Of a stretch of 64,000 nucleotides of DNA, positions 35,547-47,892 are shown in pieces. Both the position numbers and the translations under genes were made by a program. Position 1 is the first letter of the stretch. Each line of letters begins with the position of its first letter. This DNA comes from Cadophora sp. MPI-SDFR-AT-0126 (taxonomy: Eukaryota; Ascomycota; Leotiomycetes; Helotiales; Ploettnerulaceae): NCBI GenBank assembly GCA_020747065.1, contig JAGMVK010000017.1, positions 868,001-932,000 on the forward strand, in the 5' to 3' direction. The notes below the pieces were generated by a model. That model worked only from the letters and a program-made list of their open reading frames with translations, had not been told where the DNA came from and searched no databases.

Positions 35547-35844
35547 GTGTGGGGCGGATGAAAGCTACCGATTTTGGTTGGCAGTATCTTTCACTCAAAA
35601 CTGAATGGACCATTGTTTATATGGAAATAAACCACTTTCTAATATGAAATTTTGTCATAGTATATCTCAACTAATATATACACGTAATACACTAAAAGAG
35701 TACTTGAAATAGAGAGGACATAATAGGCAAATATATAGTAGGTATTCAGGGTATTTAGGGTAATTAATCCATAGAAAATGTGCGTGTGCTTAAGCAGTGC
35801 GCACGTACTGTTCCAAAATCGGTAGTTTTCAATCCGCACCCCGC
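35547..35844. mobile_element. MITE-like inverted-repeat element, about 300 bp
   Basis: The left arm (about 35547-35586, containing GCTACCGATTTTGGTTGGCA) and right arm (about 35805-35844, containing TGTTCCAAAATCGGTAGTTT) are imperfect inverted repeats of about 40 bp. They surround a strongly AT-rich core of about 220 bp. CAGTA occurs in both arms. There is no coding content. Size and structure fit a miniature inverted-repeat element or the remnant of one; exact ends and target duplication are uncertain. Confidence 0.5.
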
Positions 35845-36037
35845 TATTGCCCTCTAGTTCCGTCTCGTCTCGTCTGTGATATGCTGGACGAACCTTCCTT
35901 GGTGCTGCCCTCATCCATTTGTATTACTCACTCCCTCCCTAAGCTGAAAGATTAGATATAATCCATCCGACCACCTTAATAAACACCTCTTCATCCCGTC
36001 AGTGTTACCAGTGCGACATCCGAATTCATAACATCAC

Positions 36038-36066
36038 GCAGAGCAGAGCAGAGCAGAGCAGAGTAG
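36038..36066. repeat. GAGCA pentanucleotide repeat
   Basis: Four exact GAGCA units with a fifth degenerate GAGTA unit, in non-coding sequence just beyond the 3' end of the rhamnosidase gene. Confidence 0.85.
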
Positions 36067-36441
36067 AGCCTGAAAATATGTGAACTATATCACATGAATT
36101 GACTCACTCTGTGATGTGAAATTCTGGGTTTGGATTTTCAAGATGATTTCTTTCGAGGTGTACTTCCTTGAGTATTGACTTATGAGAGGTTGAAGAGGAT
36201 GGGCAGGCTTTGGTATGTTGTCAGTCAATTTTGAGCACTGCGTTACAGAATTCTGAAAACCACTGCCCTGTATGTTCCAATCCAAGAGTCAGTCAGCGTC
36301 CGCCTTGGCACCAACGGCACACTCCAGTTCAACGACACATCAATCCAAAATCAAAGGCACGTGAAATCAACATATGCATCTGCTCCGCTAATGGAGTGAA
36401 AGTACACATATATTACCATCTATTCTGGCCTGCCCAAACCC

Positions 36442-39156
36442 TCAAGGTACATCATCATCATGCGGGTGATAATCAGGATAAATAGGCAACGGCGGCCACT
36501 CCGGCTTCACATACTCGCTCTCGAACTCATGTTTCCCCGAACCCACCGTCATCGCCTTCTCCGCACCAGGAAGTACGATATCCGCGCGCGTGTTTGGCGG
36601 CACGGCGACCGACATGCGGAACCTCTGCTCGTCGACAATCTGCCACGCGATCTCGATCTTGCCGTAGGGAGAGACGAAGCTCGCCTTCGCGAACTCGAGA
36701 TCGCCGCCGGGAACGGGCGCGATTCGGAATCTCCGCCACCCAGGCTCGATGCATGTTAGGCCGGCGATGTTGCTGTGCATCCAGTCGGCGACGGCGCCGA
36801 GCGCGTAGTGATTGAAGCTCGTCATTTCGCCGGGATTTACGGAGCCGTCAGGTAACATGCTATCCCAACGCTCCCACATGGTCGTGGCGCCCATTGTGAC
36901 CTGGTAGAGCCAGCTGGGGGCTTTCTTGTGGTAGAGCATCCTGTAGAAGAGCTGGGAGGAGCCGACCTTGCTCAGGGCGTGTCCGACGAACGGGGTTCCT
37001 GCGAAGCCGGTTTCGATCTTGAAGCGCGCTTTGCGGAGGATGAGGTCGCGGAGGCGAGAAGCGGCGACGGATTGCTGGGCTGGGCTGGCGAAGAGATCGA
37101 AGTGGATGGATAGTGCAATGGCGGTTTGCGTGTCGGCTACCACGCGTCCTTCGGGCGTGATGTAGCGATTCTGGTAGGCAGCTTTGAGCTTGGAAATGGA
37201 GCAGGCGTAGGATTTGGCTTGGGCTGGGAGATTCAGTGCAAGGCTGATCTTGTACATGAGGGTTGTTATATGGATGAGATAGGCGTTCGCAACAAGGTCA
37301 GCGTCGGTCATGGACGTACCAGGCTCGTCGGCAGGGGCTTTGGGGTCCAGCCAGTCGCCGAACTGATAGGAGTGCTCTTTCCACAGACTGGTTGTTGCGT
37401 CTCGGGCAATGCCACGATCGATCCAGGCTTGCATGCTCTCCAAGTGGTGGCTGAGGATTTCGCGGTCGCCAAATGAGCTGTAGAGACTCCATGGTAGGCC
37501 AACGACAACATCACCCCAGATGGCTGTTGGGACTTTTGGGTCATCTAGAAAGACATTGGGGCAGAAATAGGGCGGGATTCCACTTCCGTCAACCATTTGT
37601 TCCGCTGCGAGATCTTTGGACCAGCTGAGAAGCATGCCGCAAGTGTCGTAATAATAATTTGCAGTCGGCGCGAAGACATGAATGTCACCTGTCCAACCAA
37701 GTCGCTCATCACGTTGAGGGCAATCCGTCGGAATGCTCAAGAAGTTTCCCTTGATTCCCCAGCGTATATTTCCTGGGAAGAATTCTTTAGAGTGTAGTCA
37801 AGGCTGGAGATTGTTCAACATACGATGTAGCTTATTTAGCAGTGGGTTGGAGCATTCAAACCACCCGGTCTCTTCCATGTCAGTATGGACAACAATTGCC
37901 GTGATATCATCCATGTTGAGCTCGCCCGTCGCTGGCCATCCATCAACTTGAACGTATCGGAACCCGTGGAATGTGAACTTTGGTTCCCATAATTGGTCAC
38001 GGCCAGATAATATGATGGTGTCAGTAGCCTTGCAACCTCGCAAGGGTCGTGTAGCAACTTCTCCAAACTCCAAGACTTCAGTGTGCAGAAGTGTCACAAC
38101 CTGTCCCTTGGGTCCAGACAGACTCACGCGTACCCACCCAACAAGATTCTGCCCAAAATCAACAATAGTCTTTCCCGAGGGAGACTTGAAAGCCGCTACT
38201 GCCTTGATCTCCTCGATCTTCCTCACAGGAGGGCCATCTGGAGCTATCAAGGTACTTGCAGGCAACGGCAGCGTCGTCACGCCGTCCCACATGCTGTCGT
38301 CGTATTTAGCTGTGAGCCATCCTACGGGGTCCAGTTGCAGGTCGCAAAGCTCTCCATCGTAGAGTTCCGAGGTTAGAAGAGCCCCAGTCCCGGAAGTCCA
38401 TTTCGAATCGGTGCTGACAACTGTGATAACGCCGTCGTGACTCGTGAGGACAAGCTTCGCAATCAAGCCCATCGTCTTCCCCCATATATTTCGTTTGCCT
38501 CCAAAGAAGCCTAGGCGGCCAGAAAACCACCCCTCCGCAACTTGAGCGGTTATGACATTCTGGCCGGATTGAATGAGATCTGTGACATCAAAGGTCTGAT
38601 ATGTGAGTCGATGGCTATAACTTGTCCAGCCCGGTGCGAGCACTTCGGTTCCAACACGCTGCCCATTGATATGAGCTTCGTATACTCCTTGTGCTGTGAT
38701 GTATAGACGAGCTCGCTTGGTCTGACTTTTATTGGCAAACTTCCGTCGTAGGAGGATCGGTCTTTTCGCCGCCTCGGGGTCGCATTCCTGGGCAGCGCAG
38801 ATCAGTTTCGAGCCAAACCAGTCGAGTCTTTCCAAAAGTCCAGCTTCGGCGACGGCGCTTTCCGACCACGCAGTGCCAGGACCAGATGAAGATCCAAATG
38901 CACGAACGCGAATAGAGACCGGTTTGCCTGTCTGCATTGGCTGCCCTGGCCATGGGACCAACACTGATGCTGAGGATGTGACTTTGTAGTTCTTCGAAGT
39001 TTGGCTGTCTACATCGGTGATCTCAATCTCATATGCTGCCTGTGTCCAATTCTGCGCTTCCCCTTCAAACCTCCATGAGATTCGCGGAGCACGCTCACTT
39101 ATACCCAAGGCTTCTCGGTGGTGTTCCAGCTGTACCCTACCTATGCTACATGACAT
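36442..39156 (-). CDS. GH78 alpha-L-rhamnosidase, intracellular type
   Basis: On the minus strand the exons are 39156-37824 and 37772-36442 (887 aa), with a 51-bp GTATGT...CCCAG intron. The join restores LLNKLHRNIRWGIKGNF. The order fits GH78: N-terminal beta-domain (HHREALGISERAPRISWRF), carbohydrate-binding-like middle (GWTSYSHRLTYQTFDVTDLI), then the (alpha/alpha)6 barrel. The active-site motif DCPQRDERLGWTGD carries the expected general acid (Glu about 467), and WERWD before SFNHYALGAVADW carries the expected base (Glu about 745, 21 residues before the His). It releases terminal alpha-L-rhamnose. There is no signal peptide. An in-frame ATG at 39222 would add 22 residues; I prefer the shorter start because GH78 proteins usually begin just before the EHHREALG block. 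It is the first gene of the cluster. Confidence 0.92.
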
Positions 39157-39726
39157 ATCATCTGTGTCGCTCCCAGGGAAGGCGGGAAGGACTGCGCCAG
39201 AGCGAAGGTATCTGGAGAACATTGAGGAGCAAAAAGTAAGTCTGATCTGGATATATGTCTTTCTGCAAGGTGTCAGAGCTAGAAGTAGCAGTCAATTGTG
39301 GGAGGAGGAAGACAGAAATTCTGGTGCTGACTCTTCTATTCAGCGAGTATCAACAACAGCTCTGATAAAGAGGTTGGAGGGGAATGGAATGTCTACGCGG
39401 ACAGAAGTCAGTAGACGAGACGCGACCCAATACTTCCGTATTGGGATTGCCCGAGTACTCGGTCCCCAGCTAACTGCCAAGAGAAACGCAAAGAATGGAT
39501 CAGCTGGCGGAATACCTCCATGGACCTTTTGCATCGGGGCCCAGCCCCGAGACCTAGCTGCAGCTTAGCCCATCGGGCCATACAAGCGGGGAAGCGAAAA
39601 TAAGTGGAGTCAAGTCCATAGTCGTGGTGCGTACAAGCAGCCGTCCTTTTTGGTATTCTGGTCAGATTCACACCTTCTGTACCGAGGCAGGAGATTGTTG
39701 ATTCTCTCCAGGCAAAAGGTCCCACT
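39157..39726. promoter_or_regulatory. Upstream region of the GH78 gene
   Basis: This is 570 bp between the GH78 start and the 3' end of the regulator gene, both on the minus strand. It carries the palindromic CGGGG-N5-CCCCG site at 39534-39550 and no gene. Confidence 0.5.
39534..39550. promoter_or_regulatory. Palindromic CGGGG-N5-CCCCG site upstream of GH78
   Basis: The sequence is TCGGGGCCCAGCCCCGA, an inverted CGG/CCG pair spaced by nine bases, as expected for a dimeric Zn2Cys6 factor. The same CGGGG-N5-CCCCG arrangement occurs at 48566-48580 and 58545-58559. It lies about 380 bp upstream of the GH78 start. Function is inferred. Confidence 0.45.
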
Positions 39727-42314
39727 TTAGCTATCAGCCGTACCGTGGTCCTCTACTCTGAACGCGGGATGCATTCGCCCCAGCAGATTTATGTACGCCT
39801 CACAATCCCGCGACTCGGAACTCCAGTAATTGAGTCCCTTCAGCAGAGTCTCGCCTCCACTACCCCACAGTGCTCCCCCTCGTACGGAGAGCTTCTCCAG
39901 GCCAGGCATGTTTTTGGCTGCCAGTCGTGCAGCGGCGATGATAATCAGCGCGCTGCGAACACCCCTCCGAAGCCCCAACCAGGTCGACTGATGTCGATGC
40001 GTGCTAATTGCAATACTAAGAAACTTCTCATCAAGAGCGAGACACGTGTTTGCTAGATGTATTAAGTCTGCGACAAGACTCCGGTCCCAGTGCGTAGTGT
40101 CGTTATGGATCAGAATGTACAGCGCTGGGATGGTGATGTCGTGTCGGACGCTGTACACTCGCCAACGAAGATGTTGCCGGAGCTCATCAGTACATGGTAA
40201 AGCGTCGTCAAGGGGAAACCTCATGATAGGCGGCAGCGAATCGTAATATTGCGCAAGTTGGTAATCAAACTCCTTCAAAGCGTGCACCATGCTCGTGAAG
40301 AACGACTCTGGTGAGTCGTTTGCGCGATTGTACGCTTCACGTCGCTTCTCATGCGTGTAAATGTCGATGCGCATCTCTACTTTTTGAACCATTATCTCTG
40401 TCAGGTAGTAATACCAGGATCGTTCTTCGTAATGGATTGATGAAGTGGTTGATGCCGGAGAGTCTGATACTGCCTGGGCAGCCGGCGTTCCATCCCCTTG
40501 ATTCATATCAATAGCATAGCCATTAGGAGGAGTTGGAAGTTGTGATGAGTAGGCTATTAGGTTGAGACCAGACGTTTCCATTCCAAATTCCGCGGCAATC
40601 TCGCTACATCACAATGAGTTCATTGATGTCGGTCGATTAGCGAGACTTAAAACTTACCGTTCTGATTTGATAGAGCTCCAACAGAGCCGCTGCTCCATGC
40701 TATAGCTTGCTGGTAATGGTAAGCCTTTGTTCCTTCGAGCTATCATTTTAGAAATATAAGCTCGACATGTGACACTGGCTGAATTGAAAGCCCGCCATGC
40801 AGCTACTGGCTCATGTGTATACACCAGAAAAACGCCCGTCAGAAATAAGCATTGTGCTGAAATGAGTGAACAATGAGACCAGAGATTTCCGATACGTTTC
40901 TGCGCAGCGTTGAAGTAGTCTTGGCCAATAGCATGTCGTTCAGGAGAAGTCTTCGGATGCGAAAAGTTTGTCAGATTGGAGATGTCCCAGGGGTCTAATA
41001 TGGCACCGATCGCGCATGCAAGCAACTATGGGCAGATATTAAAAAAAATCCATCGAACTCCATGAGCTGGCACACTTACCACTTGGCATGTTTCGCCGTC
41101 CCAACTTAGACCGTCTTCTATCACGCTTGCAGCGTACTTGCGGAGCACCGATGGCTCAAGAATAGGGTTCATGGTGTGTGCATGTTTCAAGAAGCTCTCT
41201 ATCAGTTCAGGGACCATGACGTCGTCGTCTAGACTTCGTTTAATGCGCTTTAGACGCTTGCGTCCTTTCCCTTTCCTGGTGTTGGAAATTGGACTGTGTT
41301 CTTCATTCTCGCCCTCTTCATCTGATGAATCCATCAAGGCATCGAGGCCAACACTGATATTTCCCTTAAACTCAAGGATTGGCCAGGATATTGTTTCCTC
41401 TATGGTATATGACCACCATAAACCGAAAGGGGCATTCTCTGGCTGAGCCATACTTCTCCTGAGGGACAGTACCTCTAACACGTGACCATTGCCTTGGGTA
41501 TCTTCGTCTCCGTATATCGAGGTCATGCTGTTTTGTGGAGAGGTGGTCTGTACGGCGAAACTTCTGTCCGAACTGGCCTGCATTGGGACAGCTAAGATGG
41601 ATCTCCTGGACGCCATATCAGAAGTCAACCCATCTTGCTCCTTGGATTGAAGTGGAGCAGGGCTGTTAAGAGTGCTAGCAAGTTTATCGATTGCGCCAAG
41701 TATTCTGGCACCCCATGCATCGAGGCCAGCAGGTCTTGCAACAGATGTCAGTAGGTGGTGTGATGAATGGTTGGCTGGTCTGACAGACCACGGTAAGCTG
41801 GCTGGTAAACTTACGTGGTATTCTGGGGCATCATCGGCACGACGATAGCGCTATGTGAATAGACGCATTCTATCCCGGCCTTCTTGCAAAAGCTACATGA
41901 CGGCTGTTCTCCACTGCACCGAGTTTTGCGATCACGACACGCTGCACAGGCGATGGGCACGCGTGAGCTTGGAGTGCTGGCCTCATGAAAGCGTCTCCGC
42001 TTTGCATTCTGCGGCTGCGGCTGTGATTGAGGTTGAGGTTGAGGTTGAGGCTGTTGATGTGCATGTGCTTGTTCCTGTGCATGTAAGGGCCAGTCCTGGC
42101 AGTGGCCATAACTTCCATTTGATGCTAATCGGGTAGAGGCCGAGGCAGAGTAATCCATGTCGCGAGCGAAGGCGATGTCATGTCGTGTCGCGTCAAGTCG
42201 CGCTGCGCTGTGTTGCCTTGTATTATGCATCATTCGGGGCTCTGCCGGAAAGGTTGAGTGAGGTCGGGGATGTCGAGGATGAGGTCGAGGGAGAAGCAAT
42301 GTAGAAGTAGGCAA
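39727..42314 (-). CDS. Zn2Cys6 transcription factor, likely cluster regulator
   Basis: On the minus strand the exons are 42314-41815, 41734-41080, 41025-40658 and 40603-39727 (799 aa); introns are 80, 54 and 54 bp with GTAAGT donors. The first exon ends with the zinc cluster CAACRDRKTRCSGEQPSCSF followed by CKKAGIEC (C-x2-C-x6-C-x6-C-x2-C-x6-C, about residues 122-149), after a Gln/Pro-rich tract. The join to exon 2 gives QNTTPAGLDAWGARILGAIDKLAS, probably the dimerisation and linker zone. The remainder is the helical fungal regulatory domain (LLACAIGAILDPW, then SMEQRLCWSSIKSEREIAAEFG). It lies between GH78 and GH3 and is divergent from GH3, the usual place for a pathway-specific regulator. 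The inducer is unknown; rhamnose or the intact glycoside is a reasonable guess. Confidence 0.88.
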
Positions 42315-43003
42315 GGGACCTAAGTGAAGTGGATACCTATGAACTAGGTAAGGCAGGAAGGATTGGGGGGCGTGGCAGAGGCGGGGATTAGTGGTAGTGG
42401 AGCCCAGTAGTATAGAGCAAAATGCGGGGAAAGGAAATAGACTGATCGTGATATTAAAATGAGTGGTGCGCTTGAGTGGCAGAGGCCGAGTACCATATCT
42501 ATCTACCTGATTAAGTCCACTTGAAGTTCTAACTTACAAAGGCACAATACGTTCTTTGCTGTGCAGTACCGTTACCCCAGGTATCGGATTAGAGGTACAG
42601 TAGGTGTCTATTTCGCTGTAGAAGTAGGCCGCTTCAAATCTTCGGCTGTGCCCCGATAATGGAAGGCGCAACCATAGTGCATGCATCCATAAGTTGACCC
42701 CGCAGCCCTCTGGGAGAGATGGCACCGAACCCCACCATACGATCCACTCCAAGTATAGGTGCAATGCACCTACAGACAGGTTCACATCAGGTACACATAC
42801 CTTGCTCTACGTATCTCTTAGCCTATCTAAAGCTCCAGCTCTGCTTGAAGTAGGTGGGGCAATAAAAACATTTTGACCTTTTATAAGTTTTTTGGTTCAC
42901 ATAACCGTCTCTTTTGCTACAGTTTCACGCATCGTCTCTCTTGCTAGACAAGCCATTTCTTTCTCGTTTCTGATTTGCCGCTCACGAAAAGGAAAACGCG
43001 ATC
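42315..43003. promoter_or_regulatory. Divergent promoter region (cluster regulator / GH3)
   Basis: This is 689 bp between divergent starts, with no gene. It contains an inverted TCGG/CCGA pair at 42642-42656, close to the midpoint. Confidence 0.5.
42642..42656. promoter_or_regulatory. TCGG-N7-CCGA site between regulator and GH3
   Basis: The sequence TCGGCTGTGCCCCGA differs from the one at 58615-58629 (TCGGCTCTCCCCCGA, transporter promoter) at only two positions. It is 328 bp from the regulator start and 348 bp from the GH3 start. A role for the local Zn2Cys6 protein, including autoregulation, is inferred. Confidence 0.35.
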
Positions 43004-45848
43004 ATGTCTTTCACGCAATCTTTCGACGTCGAAGATGTCATTAGTAAGCTCACACTGGAAGAGAAGGTCACTCTCCTTTCCGGCGCTGGTCGCTGTGCGT
43101 TCGCGAGCGTCGACCGGTTGGAGGTGCCTACAATCAATGTATGTGTGCCATTGGACAGGAAGAAAAGAGAATAGACGGGAGGAGGAGAGAGGAGGAATGG
43201 CTTGAATCTGTCAACTAATATTGAGATTATAGACTTCAGATGGTCCACATGGATTGAGAGGATATTCATTCTGGAACGGTGTGAGTACCTCTTCTATCCC
43301 TCCACTGCTCCAACTGTCACATTCTGATCTGGGCGAGGATGGCGAATGCTGACTAGAATCCTAGCCTCGAGGCTTGATGCTACCATGTGGAACGGCTATG
43401 GGTGCCACTTTCGATCATGAGCTATTGCACAGCGTTGGGAATATGCTGGCTGATGAGGCAAGAGGCAAGAACATCCATGTGGTACTTGGACCCGTGGTAT
43501 GTCTCCAGCGCTCTCCTCTCATCGGGCGAGGCTTTGAGGCCTTCAGCGAAGATCCGTTCATGAGTGGGAATCTGGCCGCTTGCTATATCAATGGACTTCA
43601 AGAGCGCAAGGTCGCTTCGTGTATCAAGCATTACGCCGCACACGATCAGTCTCTCACATCCAATGAGGACGCTGTTGTGATGACGGACCGTACCCTCCGG
43701 GAAGCGCATCTTTTGCCCTTCCAAATCGCGCTCAAGAAGTCAAATCCTGGGGCAGTCATGACTTCGTACAACAAGATCAATGGTGTCCATGCAAGCGAGG
43801 ATCCGTATCTGGTCAACCAGATCCTGAGAGAGGAGTGGAAATGGGATGGGTTGGTTTTGAGCGATTGGTGGGGCACTTACAGCACCAGCGAATCGATAAA
43901 TGCAGGTATGGATCTGGAGATGCCAGGTCCACCCGTATGGCGTGGAGGCTTACTCAAAAATGCCGTGTCGTGTCGCAAAGTCACTATGGCCACTGTCGAC
44001 GCCAGTGTGAGGAAGGTGTTGACTCTTATCAGCAAAGTTAGCAATCCCGGGCCCACGAGCATCAAGCAGTTGAACGATACGATCGAGACTCGATCATTTG
44101 CTCGAAGAGTCGCTGGCGAATCGATCGTGCTTTTGAAAAACGAAAAGAGCATCCTGCCTCTCAGTAACGCTAACAAGAAGAGTTATGGGCTTATTGGGGA
44201 ACACTTCAAGATTCCCGCCACGTGTGGAGGGGGAAGCTCTGAATTGGACCCGTACTATATCAGCACACCTTTGGATGCTATCAATGAGATCGTAGGAGAG
44301 AAAAACACGACCTACCTTCCCGGTTGCTATTGTACGTCTTGGCCTATGCCCTTCCACCTGATAAGTTACTGATCTTCTATCTTCAGCGCACAAATTTACA
44401 TCAGTGATCACAACCGGACTCACACAACCCGGCTCTCAAGAGCCTGGTCTTGTTTTGGAGTTCTTTGGCAAGAACCCTGAAGTGGTTGAAGCCGCTGCGG
44501 AGAACCCCTGTCTGTTTACTACAACCACAATATCAACCTCGATGCCCTTCAACGATAGCATACCGCTTTTTCTTCCATCGGTCTACTTTATCCGAGCGCG
44601 AACAACATACACCGCTGAAAAGACAGCCAGATATCGCTTCGGGCTCTCGATTTCCGGACGAGCTAAGTTGTCGATCGACGGCAAACTGGCCATCGACCAG
44701 TGGACCAGCCATCCCGAAAAGACAGACTATACTCCAGTGCTCAACTCATTCACTATGGAGAGTACGGCAGATCTCGATGCTAGAGCAGGGCAGAAGTATG
44801 AGATTGAAGTTCTCTTGACAAACGACGCCATTGATAAGAGCATCGTTGGCGCTGCCCCTGCCGCTGGACTCCGTATAGGGATGCACGAGGTCATTGATGA
44901 GGATAGCAGTATCGCTGAAGCAGTTGAGCTTGCCAAAAGAGTGGACGTACCAATCGTACTGACCGGTCTGAGCTCCGACTTCGAATACGAGAACATGGAC
45001 AGGAAAACCCTCGTTCTCCCAGGCCGGATCGACGAGTTGATATCGCGAGTCTTGGGAGCAAACCCAAACACGGTAAGTCTGCTTTGTCTCTTACTACTTA
45101 CTCATAAAGTGACCAACGATTTACTGACTCAATAACCCGTGTCCAGATCATCATCACCCAATCCGGCCTCCCCATTGGAATGCCCTGGATAAATCAAGCC
45201 AGCACCCTCCTCCACGCCTGGTTCGGCGGGCAAGAAGTCGGCCACGGCATCTCCGACGTCCTCTTCGGCACCATCAACCCCTCCGCCAAACTCTCCGTCA
45301 CATTCCCAAAACGCGCACAAGACACCCCCAGCTTCCTCACCTTCGGCAAAGCCGACCGCAGCCTCGTGTACGGTGAGGGCGTCTTCGTCGGCTACCGCTA
45401 CTACGAGGCGCTCGACCTGGCGCCGCTGTTCTACTTCGGCTACGGCTTGTCCTACACGAAGTTCAAGTTCGCAAACCTGGTCGTACCGGAGGAGTTCCTA
45501 GCAAAGGAAGATCATGTCATGACTGTTGAGGTGGAGGTCACGAATACCGGGAAGGTGGATGGCGCCGAGGTGGTGCAGGTCTACGTGGCTGATCTGCAGG
45601 CTTCTGTCCAGCGACCGAGGAAGGAGTTGAAGGGCTTTAAGAAGGTCACGGTCGCGGCGGGCAAGAGCGCGAAGGTTCAAGTCGAGCTCGATAAGTACGC
45701 TGTCTCGTTTTGGTCTGAGGAGCACAAGGCTTGGTTGGCTGAGGCGGGGGAGTTTCTTGTTATTATTGGGACGAGTGCGGATCCTAAGGATGAGGTTTTG
45801 CAGAGCAAGTTCGTTCTGAAGAAGGATTTGTTGTGGTCGGGAGTTTGA
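43004..45848 (+). CDS. GH3 beta-glucosidase with PA14 domain, intracellular
   Basis: Exons are 43004-43138, 43233-43280 (only 16 codons), 43365-44331, 44387-45072 and 45147-45848 (845 aa, the usual size for PA14-type fungal GH3). The N-terminus (VISKLTLEEKVTLLSGAG, then TSDGPHGLRG) and GKNIHVVLGPVVCLQRSPLI belong to the GH3 barrel. The nucleophile is the Asp in LSDWWGTYS, about residue 228. A PA14 module inserted in the second domain spans roughly 400-530 (ARTTYTAEKTARYRFGLSIS). HAWFGGQEVGHGISDVLFG and a C-terminal fibronectin type III-like domain complete it. It removes non-reducing terminal beta-glucosyl residues, possibly other beta-glycosides. The start MSFTQSFDVED lacks a signal peptide, so it acts in the cell. 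Confidence 0.92.
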
Positions 45849-46382
45849 GAAACCCGCTCGACTCACGGGATTGACGTATGGCTCGTTAACATAAGGAGTC
45901 AAATATAGATTGCATGTACCTTAAAAGCAGGATGGACACAATATGAATGAATACATCTGCAATATTCTTGCGGGGTCCTGTTTCTCTGAATGACGGAAGA
46001 TCTTAACCAAGTACTTGTTCGAGCTTTTTGTTCATCTTTAGATTGAGAATCCGCCGTGCCAAATTGACACACTATGATAAGATTCAATAAGAGAAACAAG
46101 TCTAATTGAGACATCAGAGAGATACAGTCAAAAATATAGTATATGTCCTGTTCTGCTGTCGATAAGTCTTAGAGTAAGTTAGGGAGGGGGGCAAATACAG
46201 AACCTACAAGATACCGTCTATACTGGGTTGAAAGCATACACCGACGATGAATTTTGAGTGAGAAATTCATGCTAATCTTGCTTTTTCCTTCTTTGAATCG
46301 TCTACTTGGCATCTACACATTGAAACTCGCTTATCAACCACCAAGTAGAGATCCATCATCAACAATCAACCCCTTTTTCATC
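45849..46382. other. Intergenic between convergent GH3 and GH5 genes
   Basis: AT-rich 3' regions of the two genes. No gene or repeat was recognised. Confidence 0.45.
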
Positions 46383-47892
46383 TCATTTCGACTCCGCCAC
46401 AGTCTTCGTTATCAAATCCGTCAACTCCTTCCTCACCACACACCTCTCAAACCCAAAACTCCCCGCCAACTCCTCCAACTCCCCCTCACTCTTCCCGCGG
46501 AACAACTCAGCATATTCCCGCTGAAAACTCTCCGCCAGGAACGTCTGCAGCACATTCCTCTTCACATGCTCCCGCGTCCGCCAATTCGACGGATACATCT
46601 TAGTAGCGGCTGGCGAGACCCGGTCAATCCATTCCACCAGAGGCGTGAGCAGGTCTTCCACCTCGGGGGATTGCTTTTGTAGAAAGCTGTCGATTTGGAC
46701 TTGTATTTTCTTGGCGTTGAAACTCGCGACGAGGGTATTCCACGGCGAGGACGGAGATGTGGACACAGTGCCTACCATGCCGATGTCCTTGTAGCTCCAC
46801 ATCGACCACGGCACGCCGTAACGCTCATAGATTCCCAGCTGCGTCGCCAGCAGCCTATACCGTCTCCTATTCGTCTCCTCGAAATCAGGATCCGTATCAC
46901 TATTAGCATAGCTCGGGCCGAACTCGCCAACCCAGACGGGCAGCTGGTGCTTGTGCTGGTATTCGCACTTGCGCAGGAACTGGGCCTCGAGTTTCTGGTT
47001 GGCGGCCGGAGACGAGTCGTATTGTGTCCCGAGCGGGAAGCCCATCTTGCTGTAGTCGTGGATGGAGAAGACGCAGTTGGGCATGTTGTGCGAGGTCAGG
47101 GTCTCGAAGCCTTTCCACTCCATGGCGAAGGTGTTACCGTCGAGCCAGAGGATGTGGTTGGGGTCGATGGCGCGGATAGCCTTTCCGACTCGCTCGTAGA
47201 ATGCTGGGAGTCGGACGTGTTGGGGATCGCATGGCTCGTTCAAGGGATTGTAGCCTGCGACCCAAGGATTGTCTTTATACCGCGAAGCTAGTTGCTCCCA
47301 GAGCCACACGGTGCTGTCTTGGTGATCTTTGAAGTCCCAGAACGCCGCGTAGCTCGTGTTGTTGTCTGAATGCCAGTCGGGATTTTGACAGCCTGGGACG
47401 GTGTGCATATCCAAGATAGTATAGATCCCCTGATCTGAGCACAGTTTGATGACGCGGTCCAGATGCCGCACTCCCTTCTCCTTCAAGACTCGCGGATTCA
47501 TATCGTCCTCGAAATGTCTGTAGTTGAACGGCAGGCGGAGAGCATTCATCCCGATGGATTTCAAGAAAGCGGCATCTTTCTCTGTGAAGAATTCATGCAA
47601 GAATCGTTCGTGGAAGGCTTCGTACTTCTCCTTGCCGAGGACTTCAGTCAGGGCTGCGTGAAAGCCAGACTCGGTTCCTGGATAGCCAGTCATGAAGTTT
47701 TCCATGCTAGAGGTGATCAATCAGTCATTATTTCGAATCATTCATTCATTCACGTATAGCTGGGTATCAACTTTTGGAAGGAGAGAGTATTTACTTGAGC
47801 CAACCGCCCAGCGCGGTACCTCGTAGAGGAACCACTTTGTCATTCTCATCTACGATACGAGTTCCTTTGACTCTTAGAAATCCTTGAGCCAT
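46383..47892 (-). CDS. GH5 glycoside hydrolase, intracellular
   Basis: On the minus strand the exons are 47892-47795 and 47706-46383 (473 aa), with an 88-bp intron. The join gives LGGWLNMENFMTGYPGTE, a block typical of exo-beta-1,3-glucanase-like GH5 enzymes. The catalytic acid/base is Glu190 in NPLNEPCDP and the nucleophile Glu294 in VWVGEFGPSY. Other barrel signatures are LRLPFNYRHF and ILDMHTVPG. The C-terminal 100 residues (REHVKRNVLQTFLAESFQRE and on) are a helical extension. The start MAQGFLRVKG has no signal peptide. It probably cleaves a beta-glucosidic linkage; the subfamily and substrate cannot be assigned by eye. It is divergent from the DUF1593 gene. Confidence 0.88.

Larger units (their letters stand above)
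34946..36441. other. Intergenic, 1.5 kb, AT-rich and repeat-bearing
   Basis: No supportable gene. It includes the inverted-repeat element at 35547-35844 and a pentanucleotide repeat at 36038-36066. Short open frames here lack recognisable content. Confidence 0.45.

Noticed and set aside
46695..47291. 198-codon plus-strand frame
   Set aside because: It is antisense to the catalytic barrel of the GH5 gene; the minus-strand frame has both catalytic Glu motifs.
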